Part shown: positions 1 to 6,154 of the stretch, in pieces
How the letters are laid out: each line of letters begins with the position of its first letter
Position numbering within the stretch: the stretch's first letter is position 1
Assembly (NCBI GenBank): GCA_031268255.1
Contig: JAIRXO010000073.1
Coordinates: 1-8,265, forward strand
Length of the DNA stretch: 8,265 bases
Direction: 5' to 3'
From: Spirochaetaceae bacterium
GTDB lineage: Bacteria > Spirochaetota > Spirochaetia > Treponematales > Breznakiellaceae
Notes under the pieces: model-generated
Seen by the model: the letters and a program-made list of their open reading frames with translations, nothing else
Told to the model about the DNA's origin: nothing
Database searches by the model: none
Made by a program: the position numbers and the translations under genes

Positions 1-96
1 AAACTCCGTTCCGGCACGGGTTATTCCCACTTTACCCCGGAAAATTCTCGTTGCCAAAGTATTTGCATTTTAACTCAAAGTATTAAGGAGGAAAAC
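1..96. other. Upstream region of the first lipoprotein gene
   Basis: The reading frame of the first lipoprotein gene is open from base 1, but none of the 32 codons before the ATG is ATG, GTG or TTG. The segment could be the tail of an upstream gene or plain leader. An inverted repeat TTCCGG (9-14) / CCGGAA (37-42) encloses a smaller GGG-TTATT-CCC stem (18-28). No T-tract follows, so I do not call it a terminator. TTGCCA at 51-56 could be a -35 box, but no convincing -10 lies 16-18 bases downstream. Confidence 0.4.
85..91 (+). promoter_or_regulatory. Strong Shine-Dalgarno site fixing the start at 97
   Basis: AAGGAGG lies five bases before the ATG at 97. Because the frame is open upstream to base 1, this site and the signal peptide that follows are what fix the start. 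The same sequence with the same spacing (509-515) precedes the next gene. Confidence 0.85.
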
Positions 97-504
97 ATGG
101 TTCGGTTAAAATTGGCGGCTTGTTTCGCGTTCGCTTTATTTCTTGTATCATGCGTAACGCAGACGGTATGGGATGCCAGCTACGCGGAAGAAGAAATGTC
201 CACTGTTTTGTTTACCTGGATGAAGCCTACCGGCTATAACGGAATTCCCGTCAGTAAATGGGCCAAAGTAAAAATTCCCGCGGGGGTTACGCTTATAGAA
301 GGCGATGTAACGCTTTCACATGCCGGCCTGATGATTCTTGTACGGGGGATGGAATTTTCTTTCAATTTCGAGGCGGAAAAGGAATACGAAGTGATAGGCG
401 TGACTCAGGATATGCTGTGGGGTGTAAAAGTTTATGAAGGGACAAGAAAAACAGGAACCGAAATAGCGTTTATACCGTTTAGGAATCAGCCTGTTTTCAA
501 CTAA
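97..504 (+). CDS. Small putative lipoprotein of unknown function
   Basis: A 135-residue exported protein. The N-terminus (MVRLKLAACFAFALFLVSC) is a classic lipoprotein signal: basic start, hydrophobic stretch, lipobox LVSC with Cys19 as the predicted lipidated residue. The mature part of about 117 residues looks rich in beta strands, with a segment around 'GIPVSKW' and 'KIPAG' and later 'FSFNFEAEKEYEV' and 'WGVKVYEG'. This layout (short loop, IPAG turn, 'F-E-x-x-K-x-Y' strand) suggests a small beta-sandwich, but I recognise no named domain. It is followed 16 bases later by a second small lipoprotein gene, probably in the same transcript, and the two share a similar order of elements. Function is unknown. 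Membrane attachment via the lipid is likely; inner versus outer membrane cannot be read from the sequence. Confidence 0.85.
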   Translation: MVRLKLAACFAFALFLVSCVTQTVWDASYAEEEMSTVLFTWMKPTGYNGIPVSKWAKVKIPAGVTLIEGDVTLSHAGLMILVRGMEFSFNFEAEKEYEVIGVTQDMLWGVKVYEGTRKTGTEIAFIPFRNQPVFN

Positions 505-520
505 CCGCAAGGAGGACTTT

Positions 521-958
521 ATGACTTATAGCAAAAGGAACATTATTGGAGTTTTGGCGGGTGTACTTTGTTGTTTGGCATTTGCCGGATGTGTCGGTAC
601 AACCGCCTTGGGGGTCTTGGACGAAAGTATTCCTGAATCGGAGCAATGCCCTCTGGAATTGCGAAATAACCTGGCCGTGGTTATTTATGATAACCAGCCT
701 GTGGAATGGGGACCGGACAGGCTGACAGCCAATAAGGCGTCTATCTCTATACCACCCGGAGATCATACATTTGTTATCAGGTATTATCAAACAAGGAATT
801 ATGGCGGCATGAACGAGACCACCGCGGAGACAGCGACAATTACACAGGAATTTCTGCCCGGACATAGTTACAGAATATATCAGTCAAAAATATGGCTGTT
901 ATTTATTACAATAAGCAGCATCAAGTGCAAAGACGTAACGCCGCGGAATAAAAGATGA
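521..958 (+). CDS. Small putative lipoprotein of unknown function
   Basis: A 145-residue exported protein preceded by AAGGAGG (509-515) at five-base spacing. The signal peptide ends in FAGC, with Cys24 as the predicted lipidated residue. Phe at -3 fits the relaxed spirochaetal lipobox rather than the strict enterobacterial one. The mature part contains 'NQPVEWGP', then 'ISIPPGDHTF', then 'ITQEFLPGHSYRI', an order that parallels 'GIPVSKW', 'KIPAG' and 'FSFNFEAEKEYEV' in the preceding lipoprotein, so the two may be distant paralogues. The tail (IWLLFITISS, then a basic end) is unusually hydrophobic for a lipoprotein. It might be a membrane-associated strand or helix, or a sign that the end of the gene has drifted. 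No named domain is recognised. Confidence 0.82.
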   Translation: MTYSKRNIIGVLAGVLCCLAFAGCVGTTALGVLDESIPESEQCPLELRNNLAVVIYDNQPVEWGPDRLTANKASISIPPGDHTFVIRYYQTRNYGGMNETTAETATITQEFLPGHSYRIYQSKIWLLFITISSIKCKDVTPRNKR

Positions 959-996
959 AATAAGGAGCGTTTTGCGGGGGCCGGATGGACCTTGGT

Positions 997-1013
997 ACAG
1001 AGGTTCACAGAGG
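997..1013 (+). repeat. Direct repeat ACAGAGG x2 with 10-nt period
   Basis: ACAGAGG occurs at 997-1003 and again at 1007-1013, separated by TTC, giving one turn of helical spacing. From memory, short CACAGAGG-type periodic repeats are scattered between genes in many environmental bacterial genomes; that is recollection, not something shown here. The -35 box of the downstream promoter sits across the junction of the two copies. Confidence 0.6.
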
Positions 1014-1032
1014 GGATGTCTCCCTGTATAAT
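1004..1032 (+). promoter_or_regulatory. Sigma70-type promoter for the six-gene operon
   Basis: TTCACA (1004-1009, five of six matches to TTGACA), a 17-base spacer and a perfect TATAAT (1027-1032). The expected transcription start is about 1039-1041, which is the ATG of the first operon gene at 1041. No Shine-Dalgarno sequence lies between, and the frame is closed by a TAA (1029-1031) inside the -10 box. The predicted mRNA is therefore leaderless or has a leader of only one or two bases. Confidence 0.75.
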
Positions 1033-1040
1033 ACCCTAAC

Positions 1041-2207
1041 ATGGTCAGGGGGAAGCGCAAAAAAGAATTCGATCTGCCTCTCAAGATAGCCCTCACCGAG
1101 ACAGGGATAAGCCTTTTTATACAGCAAAAAATGGGGCTTTCAAAATTCCGCATGGTGGACAATACCGAAGATTACGGCATCCTGATGGAGGTCGAAAGCC
1201 CCGCTTCCCTGCAGCAGTTCCTCCTTGCCGACTGTGTTTCCAAGATAGAGGCCGCCAACATCGATCCCCTCTCATCCCGGAGCGACATTATTGACCTCGC
1301 AAAGCTCATTGTCCACAGCCTGCTCTACCGCCACTTTGACGCGGAACTCTTAAACCGCCTTCTGGCGTCGGAAAGCATCGTGCGGTGGAACCGGGCCAAT
1401 CCCCAGTCCCTGATAGACGAAAAGGCTTTTCAGGGAAGCGCCTTTGCCGGAATGAGGCAGCTTGTCAGGGAAAAAGCCGCCGATGTGGCAAAGATACGGA
1501 AGCTCATCCTCGATCCCTTAAAGCTCAGTATAGCCGGCAACGACAGGTTTGACGGGGAAGAAAAAAGGATTCAAATATTCCAGATAGAAAAATTCATGGA
1601 TATTTCCAATTCGCTGCTTTGGTACATACTCCTGAAATTCCAGGCCGACTGGAATTTCAAGGACCTGACCCTGGTGATACGGAGCTGCCTTGTGGAGTAT
1701 CTCAAGAAGGTACAGGTTTCGGAATATATAGCCCTCATGATTATGGAGCTGGCCCTTGACGTGGAATACAGGAACATCAGAAAAGAAGCGTCACTGGCGA
1801 ATCTGGGTATTGACGCAAACAGCCTCCCCGAGGGCGAAGCACTGAGCGGCATTATCCGTTCCCTGAGGTCCAAAAACAGCCTGGTCAGCGTAACCTGGAA
1901 GATAGGGGGCAACAGTTCTTCCATAGGGACAGAGCGGAGGCTTCAGGTTCTGCTCTATGACCGGAACGCGGCGTTCAGGGAAATCAGAAACGGCATTGAC
2001 GCGGTAAAAACGGCGGATGTCAAAAAACGGAGCATATACAGCTTTTACCGCGAACAGGAGGACGGAAAAACGCGCGGCGATCTGGGGCTTTACTATATTT
2101 CCTATCTGGAAGAGGCTTGTGAACGGGTGGACATTAAATTCGAATATCTGGTAAACCAGATACCGGATACGGATATCACCATGATCAGCCTTTCTTTTAT
2201 TTTATAG
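1041..2207 (+). CDS. Conserved-looking 388-residue cytoplasmic protein, possibly a degenerate GHKL-type ATPase
   Basis: There is no signal peptide or membrane helix, so it is probably cytoplasmic and largely helical. I do not recognise the family with certainty. The C-terminal third recalls a histidine-kinase-like (GHKL) ATP-binding fold: a helix 'LMIMELALDVEYRN' (232-245) where the N-box would lie, a strand ending 'LLYDRN' (304-309), a glycine segment GDLGLYY (346-352) like the G2 box, and a final strand 'TMISLSF' (380-386). The canonical N-box Asn and the DxGxG motif are missing, so if this relation is real the domain is probably inactive or used for binding. The N-terminal ~200 residues match nothing I know. 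It is the first gene of the operon, 12 bases ahead of a lipoprotein gene. ATG 1041 is the most upstream start possible in this frame and has no Shine-Dalgarno; the next Met codons (residues 31 and 38) lack one too. Confidence 0.82.
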   Translation: MVRGKRKKEFDLPLKIALTETGISLFIQQKMGLSKFRMVDNTEDYGILMEVESPASLQQFLLADCVSKIEAANIDPLSSRSDIIDLAKLIVHSLLYRHFDAELLNRLLASESIVRWNRANPQSLIDEKAFQGSAFAGMRQLVREKAADVAKIRKLILDPLKLSIAGNDRFDGEEKRIQIFQIEKFMDISNSLLWYILLKFQADWNFKDLTLVIRSCLVEYLKKVQVSEYIALMIMELALDVEYRNIRKEASLANLGIDANSLPEGEALSGIIRSLRSKNSLVSVTWKIGGNSSSIGTERRLQVLLYDRNAAFREIRNGIDAVKTADVKKRSIYSFYREQEDGKTRGDLGLYYISYLEEACERVDIKFEYLVNQIPDTDITMISLSFIL

Positions 2208-2219
2208 GCGGAATCAAGA

Positions 2220-2879
2220 ATGAAACTGCGGAGATTTTTACCGGGCACGGCGGCATGGCGTTTTGGACTCCTTTTTGTCCTGCTTTTTGCCTCCTGTTCC
2301 CAGGCCGAACCAAGAATAGTCCGGGCGGTGATAAGCCTGGTGTATTACCAGAACCAGACGGGCATACAGGAAGCGTATTCCTTTTTTGTGCTTCCCGAGG
2401 ACGATGACGGCATCAAGGACCTTGATACGCTTTACCTGTACCATGACCGGGAAGAACTGGTGTGGACCCTCGGCTCTGAGGACTGGATAAGCGAGGATGC
2501 GGACGGAAAAGCCTGGATAGGAAGCCGGGGCATAAGCATGAACGACGGCCCCCTTCCCAGGGGGCAATTCAGGACAGTGCTTGAGGACAAGAGCGGCAGC
2601 AGGGGCGAAAGAACCTTTGCCTTTGACGGGGCCGCGCTGAACCGCCCCTTTCCGGTATTTACCATAACGGACGGGCAGTTCCATATAGAGTCGTCCTATC
2701 CGGCCCATTCCCTGCTCTGGTACGATGAAAACGGGGAGAGCGCGGGCTCATCCCCGCTTAATTCCCTTGACGGAACCATAGGGGACCTGGCCCCGCCGGA
2801 AAGCAGGAGCGCCGCCCTGTGGGCCGAGGATATCGGGCATTATACCTCGGCCCTGACCCAGGCCCTTCCCCTTTACTAG
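2220..2879 (+). CDS. Putative lipoprotein, 219 residues, unknown function
   Basis: A basic N-terminus (MKLRRFLPG) and a hydrophobic core lead to FASC, making Cys26 the predicted lipidated residue; Phe at -3 is again the relaxed spirochaetal type. The mature part is acidic and aromatic. It includes 'SFFVLPEDDDGIKDLDTLYLYHD', read here only in part as an acidic strand-loop-strand region around residues 55-75, then 'WIGSRGI', 'LPRGQFRTVLEDKSG' and a 'RTFAFDG' strand. These look like a beta-rich extracytoplasmic domain. The start follows the previous stop by 12 bases with only a weak GGCGGA-like site (2207-2212). Its stop is one base before trmB, so trmB translation is probably coupled to it. I recognise no named family, and location beyond 'lipid-anchored envelope protein' is inference. 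Confidence 0.85.
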   Translation: MKLRRFLPGTAAWRFGLLFVLLFASCSQAEPRIVRAVISLVYYQNQTGIQEAYSFFVLPEDDDGIKDLDTLYLYHDREELVWTLGSEDWISEDADGKAWIGSRGISMNDGPLPRGQFRTVLEDKSGSRGERTFAFDGAALNRPFPVFTITDGQFHIESSYPAHSLLWYDENGESAGSSPLNSLDGTIGDLAPPESRSAALWAEDIGHYTSALTQALPLY

Positions 2880-2880
2880 G

Positions 2881-3546
2881 ATGCAGACGGTGATCAAGAG
2901 CTATGTGCTCAGGGCCGCCCGTATGACCGGCGCCCAAAGGCGCTCGTATGAGGAATACTCGCCCAGGTGGCTTATTCCCTTTGTTCCCGGAAACACCCTC
3001 GACTCAAAGACCCTGTTCGCGGACCAGAGGCCCCTCTGCGTGGAGATAGGGTTTGGCATGGGCGCGGCCACCGCGGTGCTGGCCGGGCAAAATCCCGGAA
3101 TCAACTACCTGGGCATAGAGGTTCACCGGCCCGGCATAGGCCGCCTCCTCTGGGAAATAGAGAAGCGCGCACTTTCCAATATCAGGATTATTGAAGGCGA
3201 CGCCGTGGACGTGCTTTCCGCCATGAATTTCGAGGCGGACGGTTTTCATATTTTTTTCCCTGACCCCTGGCCCAAAAAACGCCACCACAAACGGCGGCTC
3301 GTGCAGAGGCCCTTTACCGCGCTTTTGGCCGGAAGGCTGAAAAAAGGCGGGTATGTATACATGGTTACCGACTGGGAGGACTATGGCCGCCGGGCGCTTG
3401 AGGAACTTGCCGCCACGGACGGGCTGGAAAACCGCTATGATGATTTCGCCCCGGCCCAGCTCTGGCGGCCTGAGACAAAGTTTGAGAAAAAGGGTATAGC
3501 AAAAAATCACCAGGTATGGGAACTTATGTTTGAGCGGAGACAGTAA
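2881..3546 (+). CDS. trmB: tRNA (guanine-N7-)-methyltransferase
   Basis: TrmB uses S-adenosylmethionine to methylate N7 of G46 in the variable loop of tRNAs. The 221 residues cover the usual length of the family. The N-terminal 'KSYVLRAARMTGAQ' (6-19) corresponds to the 'RSFVRRxGRxTxxQ' segment of known TrmB proteins and supports the start at 2881 rather than the Met at residue 15. SAM-binding motif I is EIGFGMG (55-61), followed by GIEVHRPG (78-85). The signature FFPDPWPKKRHHKRRL lies at 125-140, with the catalytic Asp of the PDPWPKKRH block at 128. TDWEDY (163-168) and the tRNA-binding TKFEKKG (199-205) complete the set, so no key residue appears missing. The ATG follows the preceding stop by one base without a good Shine-Dalgarno, and the stop codon overlaps the ligase ATG by one base (TAATG). 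Confidence 0.96.
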   Translation: MQTVIKSYVLRAARMTGAQRRSYEEYSPRWLIPFVPGNTLDSKTLFADQRPLCVEIGFGMGAATAVLAGQNPGINYLGIEVHRPGIGRLLWEIEKRALSNIRIIEGDAVDVLSAMNFEADGFHIFFPDPWPKKRHHKRRLVQRPFTALLAGRLKKGGYVYMVTDWEDYGRRALEELAATDGLENRYDDFAPAQLWRPETKFEKKGIAKNHQVWELMFERRQ

Positions 3547-5510
3547 TGGCCAGGACAAAGGTTTTGGGGAAAAACGAAGAACGCGTCGCGGCTCTGGAAC
3601 GGCTCATCAAGGGCTATCAGGACGCCTACTACAACGGCGAGGGCGAAATTTCCGATCAGGAGTTTGACCTTTTATGGGACGAATTAAAACGCCTCAATCC
3701 TGACAGCCCCATCCTCGCCGCGGTGGGCGCCGACAGCGCCGACGGCTTTCCCAAGGCCCGGCATCTCATTCCCATGGGAAGCCAGGACAAGGCCGCCAAT
3801 CCCGATGAGTTTCGCGCCTGGGCCGGAAAAACGCCCGCCGCTTCCTACGCGGTGCAGTATAAACTTGACGGCGCCAGCCTCGAACTTCAATATGAAAAAG
3901 GACGCCTTGTCCGCGCCATAACCAGGGGCGACGGCATTACCGGAGACGAGATTACCCCTAACGCCCTCAGGATGGCCGGTGTCAAAAGCGGCATAGGCCC
4001 TTTTTCAGGCGGCGTGCGCGGCGAGGTACTCATGCCCCGTTCTGTCTGGCGGGAAAAATACCCCGGCAAGGCAAACTGCCGCAACGCGGCAAACGGCCTG
4101 ATGCGGCGCAAGGACGGGGAGGGCTGCGGGGACCTGGTGTTCATCGCCTATGATGTGGCGGCCCCCGGCAATGATGATTTTTTTTCCGACGAATTTGAAA
4201 AGATAGCCTGGCTTAAAGAACAGGGCTTTGAAACCACCGAAACAAAAGAATTTTCGGACATCGAAGCAATAATCGAATACCGGCAGTATGTGAGCGACCA
4301 CCGTGATGAGATTCCGGTGGATATTGATGGCCTGGTAATCAAGGACAGGAATACCGACATGGCCGACCTCCGCAGGACCAAACCCGAACGGCAGATAGCT
4401 TTCAAGTTTGAACTTGAAACCGCGGTCAGCGTACTCCGCGCGGTGGAATGGAGCTGCTCGGGAGTAACCTATACGCCCATAGGAATCATTGATCCGGTGC
4501 GCCTCGCGGGAACCACGGTCCAGCGGGCCAATCTCAACAACCCCGACATGATACGGGCACTGGACCTTGAATTGGGGAGCGCCGTACTGGTGGTAAAGCG
4601 GGGGGAGATTATCCCCAAGATAGAGGGCCTTGCCCCTCCCGAACTGGCGCCCCCCGAAACAGCCGCCGGGGAAAAACATCCCATCACCTGTCCTGAAACC
4701 TGCGAAACCTGCGGTTCCCCCCTTGAGGACTCAGGTACCCGTCTTTTCTGCCCCAATCCCGCCTGTTCCAAACGGCTGCACCACCGCATAGAAAAATGGG
4801 CGTCGGTTCTGGATATACGGGACCTGGGGGTAAAGCTCATCGAACAGCTTTACCTGAAAAACAGGGTGCGGGATGTGTCGGAACTCTACACCCTCAGCGC
4901 CGGGGAACTTGAATCCTTTGAGCGCATGGGGGCCAGGGCCGCCGCCAAGGTGCTGCGCCATATCAGAACGCCGAGAACCCTGTCCCTGGCCGCCTTTGTG
5001 GCGGGCTATGACTTTGAGGGCGTGGGAGAACTGGTGATGGAAAAGGCCGCTTCAGGCGGCTTTGACACCCTGGAAAAACTCCGCGCCGCCACCGTGGAAG
5101 AACTTTCCGCGGTCTACGGCCTTGGCGAAATCACCGCCAAAACCATAGTGGACGGCCTTGCCGGGGCAAGGGAGGACATGGACAAAATACTTGCCACGGG
5201 TATTATTTCCATAGCGCCGCCTCCCTCAGATGAGGATCAGCCCCTGCGGGGCTATTCGTTCTGCTTTACCGGAGAACTTGCCGCCATGAAGCGCGGCGCC
5301 GCCGAGGAAAGGGTCAAGGCCCTTGGCGGCCAGGCAAAGCCGTCGGTAGGAAAGGAACTCTCCTTCCTCGTCACCAATGACAGCGAATCAGGCTCGGCGA
5401 AAAATAAAAAGGCCCTGGCCCTGGGCATACCCATACTTGACGAAAAAGCCTTCCTGGCCATTCTTGAAAATCCCCAAAGCGCGGGTTCCCGCGGGGGGAA
5501 AAAGACATGA
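3546..5510 (+). CDS. ligA: NAD-dependent DNA ligase, divergent form
   Basis: It joins nicked DNA through an enzyme-AMP intermediate made from NAD+. Domain order in 654 residues: Ia (about 15-50, with Tyr28, Asp37, Asp41), adenylation domain with KLDG (Lys106 is the nucleophile), TRGDG (126-130), VRGE (157-160), DIDGLVIK (259-266) and FKF (287 is Lys), OB fold (about 295-375), a four-Cys zinc finger (Cys386, 389, 402, 407), helix-hairpin-helix repeats (about 425-550) and a C-terminal BRCT domain (about 563-642). It is full length for the family (E. coli LigA has 671). It departs from consensus at many places: Gln104 where LigA has the adenine-contacting Glu (E. coli E113), Tyr29 for His23, GSQDK for the SLDN region, NCRNAANG for NPRNAAAG, WSCSG for VGRTG, ANLNN for ATLHN and KWASVLDI for the HFxSRxAMDI region. 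GGAG (3536-3539) gives a good ribosome binding site. Confidence 0.93.
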   Translation: MARTKVLGKNEERVAALERLIKGYQDAYYNGEGEISDQEFDLLWDELKRLNPDSPILAAVGADSADGFPKARHLIPMGSQDKAANPDEFRAWAGKTPAASYAVQYKLDGASLELQYEKGRLVRAITRGDGITGDEITPNALRMAGVKSGIGPFSGGVRGEVLMPRSVWREKYPGKANCRNAANGLMRRKDGEGCGDLVFIAYDVAAPGNDDFFSDEFEKIAWLKEQGFETTETKEFSDIEAIIEYRQYVSDHRDEIPVDIDGLVIKDRNTDMADLRRTKPERQIAFKFELETAVSVLRAVEWSCSGVTYTPIGIIDPVRLAGTTVQRANLNNPDMIRALDLELGSAVLVVKRGEIIPKIEGLAPPELAPPETAAGEKHPITCPETCETCGSPLEDSGTRLFCPNPACSKRLHHRIEKWASVLDIRDLGVKLIEQLYLKNRVRDVSELYTLSAGELESFERMGARAAAKVLRHIRTPRTLSLAAFVAGYDFEGVGELVMEKAASGGFDTLEKLRAATVEELSAVYGLGEITAKTIVDGLAGAREDMDKILATGIISIAPPPSDEDQPLRGYSFCFTGELAAMKRGAAEERVKALGGQAKPSVGKELSFLVTNDSESGSAKNKKALALGIPILDEKAFLAILENPQSAGSRGGKKT

Positions 5511-6142
5511 CGCGGAAACGGAAATTATTCAGTCCCGTTCACCGTTTTATACTTGTCCTTGCCCTGCTGGTGTTTTTTTTCTGCCTCGTCCTGGGCCTCT
5601 TTCTCGAAAACCGGAAGACCGTCATACAGAGCCTTGAGGAACGCCTTTCCGTTCTGACCGAAACAACGGCGCCCCTCAAATTCATGGTACTGTCCCGGGA
5701 ACAGGGAACCATAAGCGCCCGTTTCCGCTTCTACGATACCGGGGGAAAGGAACTTGCCTCTTTTGAACAAAGCTGGCCCGGCGGGGAGCTTACCCTTGAC
5801 TCCATAATCATTCCCGCCGGAACGCGCTTTCTCGCCTTTCCCTGCCGTATCTTTACCGATGCCGTCGCGCCCGGAGAGGGGACGGTCATTTTCGATTTTT
5901 ATGACCGGGACGGGTTTCCCGCCATCTACGACGATCCCTCTCTGGACGAAACCCTGCGGCATGACCTTGAGGTTTTTTTTGCCCGCGCCAGAACCGCCGC
6001 CGATTACAGCGATGATTCGGAACCGGAACCGGGCGTGTACGGAAACGCCGTTCATGACTTACAGCATCTTGCCCGTTTTGAGCCGGGCGTCATTTACACC
6101 CTCGAGTATCACGCTTCGGGGGCTGTGGAAATCAGGGAGTAG
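5507..6142 (+). CDS. Single-pass membrane-anchored protein, paralogue of the next gene
   Basis: A 211-residue protein with a basic N-terminus (MTRKRKLFSPVHR) and one membrane helix (about 14-33); by the positive-inside rule the rest faces outside the cytoplasm. After a short helix (36-54) the domain appears beta-rich: 'VLSREQG' (61-67), 'FRFYD' (73-77), 'LDSIII' (97-102), 'FPCRIFTDAV' (111-120), an acidic helix (146-166) and 'GVYGNAVH' (176-183). Every one of these has a counterpart in the same order in the downstream 301-residue protein. I know no named family for this domain. The ATG overlaps the ligase stop (ATGA), so translation is coupled. A GGGGGGAAAAA stretch 8-16 bases upstream may act as the ribosome site. 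Two T8 runs lie inside the gene (5573-5580 and 5973-5980), and both read as Phe codons. Confidence 0.85.
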   Translation: MTRKRKLFSPVHRFILVLALLVFFFCLVLGLFLENRKTVIQSLEERLSVLTETTAPLKFMVLSREQGTISARFRFYDTGGKELASFEQSWPGGELTLDSIIIPAGTRFLAFPCRIFTDAVAPGEGTVIFDFYDRDGFPAIYDDPSLDETLRHDLEVFFARARTAADYSDDSEPEPGVYGNAVHDLQHLARFEPGVIYTLEYHASGAVEIRE

Positions 6143-6154
6143 AAGGACCGCATT

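Noticed and set aside
9..42. Nested inverted repeats as a terminator of an upstream gene
   Set aside because: The loop is long, the inner and outer stems are not contiguous and no T-tract follows.
51..86. TTGCCA with a downstream TATTAA as a promoter for the lipoprotein pair
   Set aside because: The spacing is 24 bases and the supposed -10 runs into the ribosome binding site. No better -10 is present at 16-18 bases.
4005..4679. 224-codon open frame on the - strand inside the ligase
   Set aside because: It is a shadow of the well-supported ligase coding frame in G+C-rich codons, with no recognisable motif.
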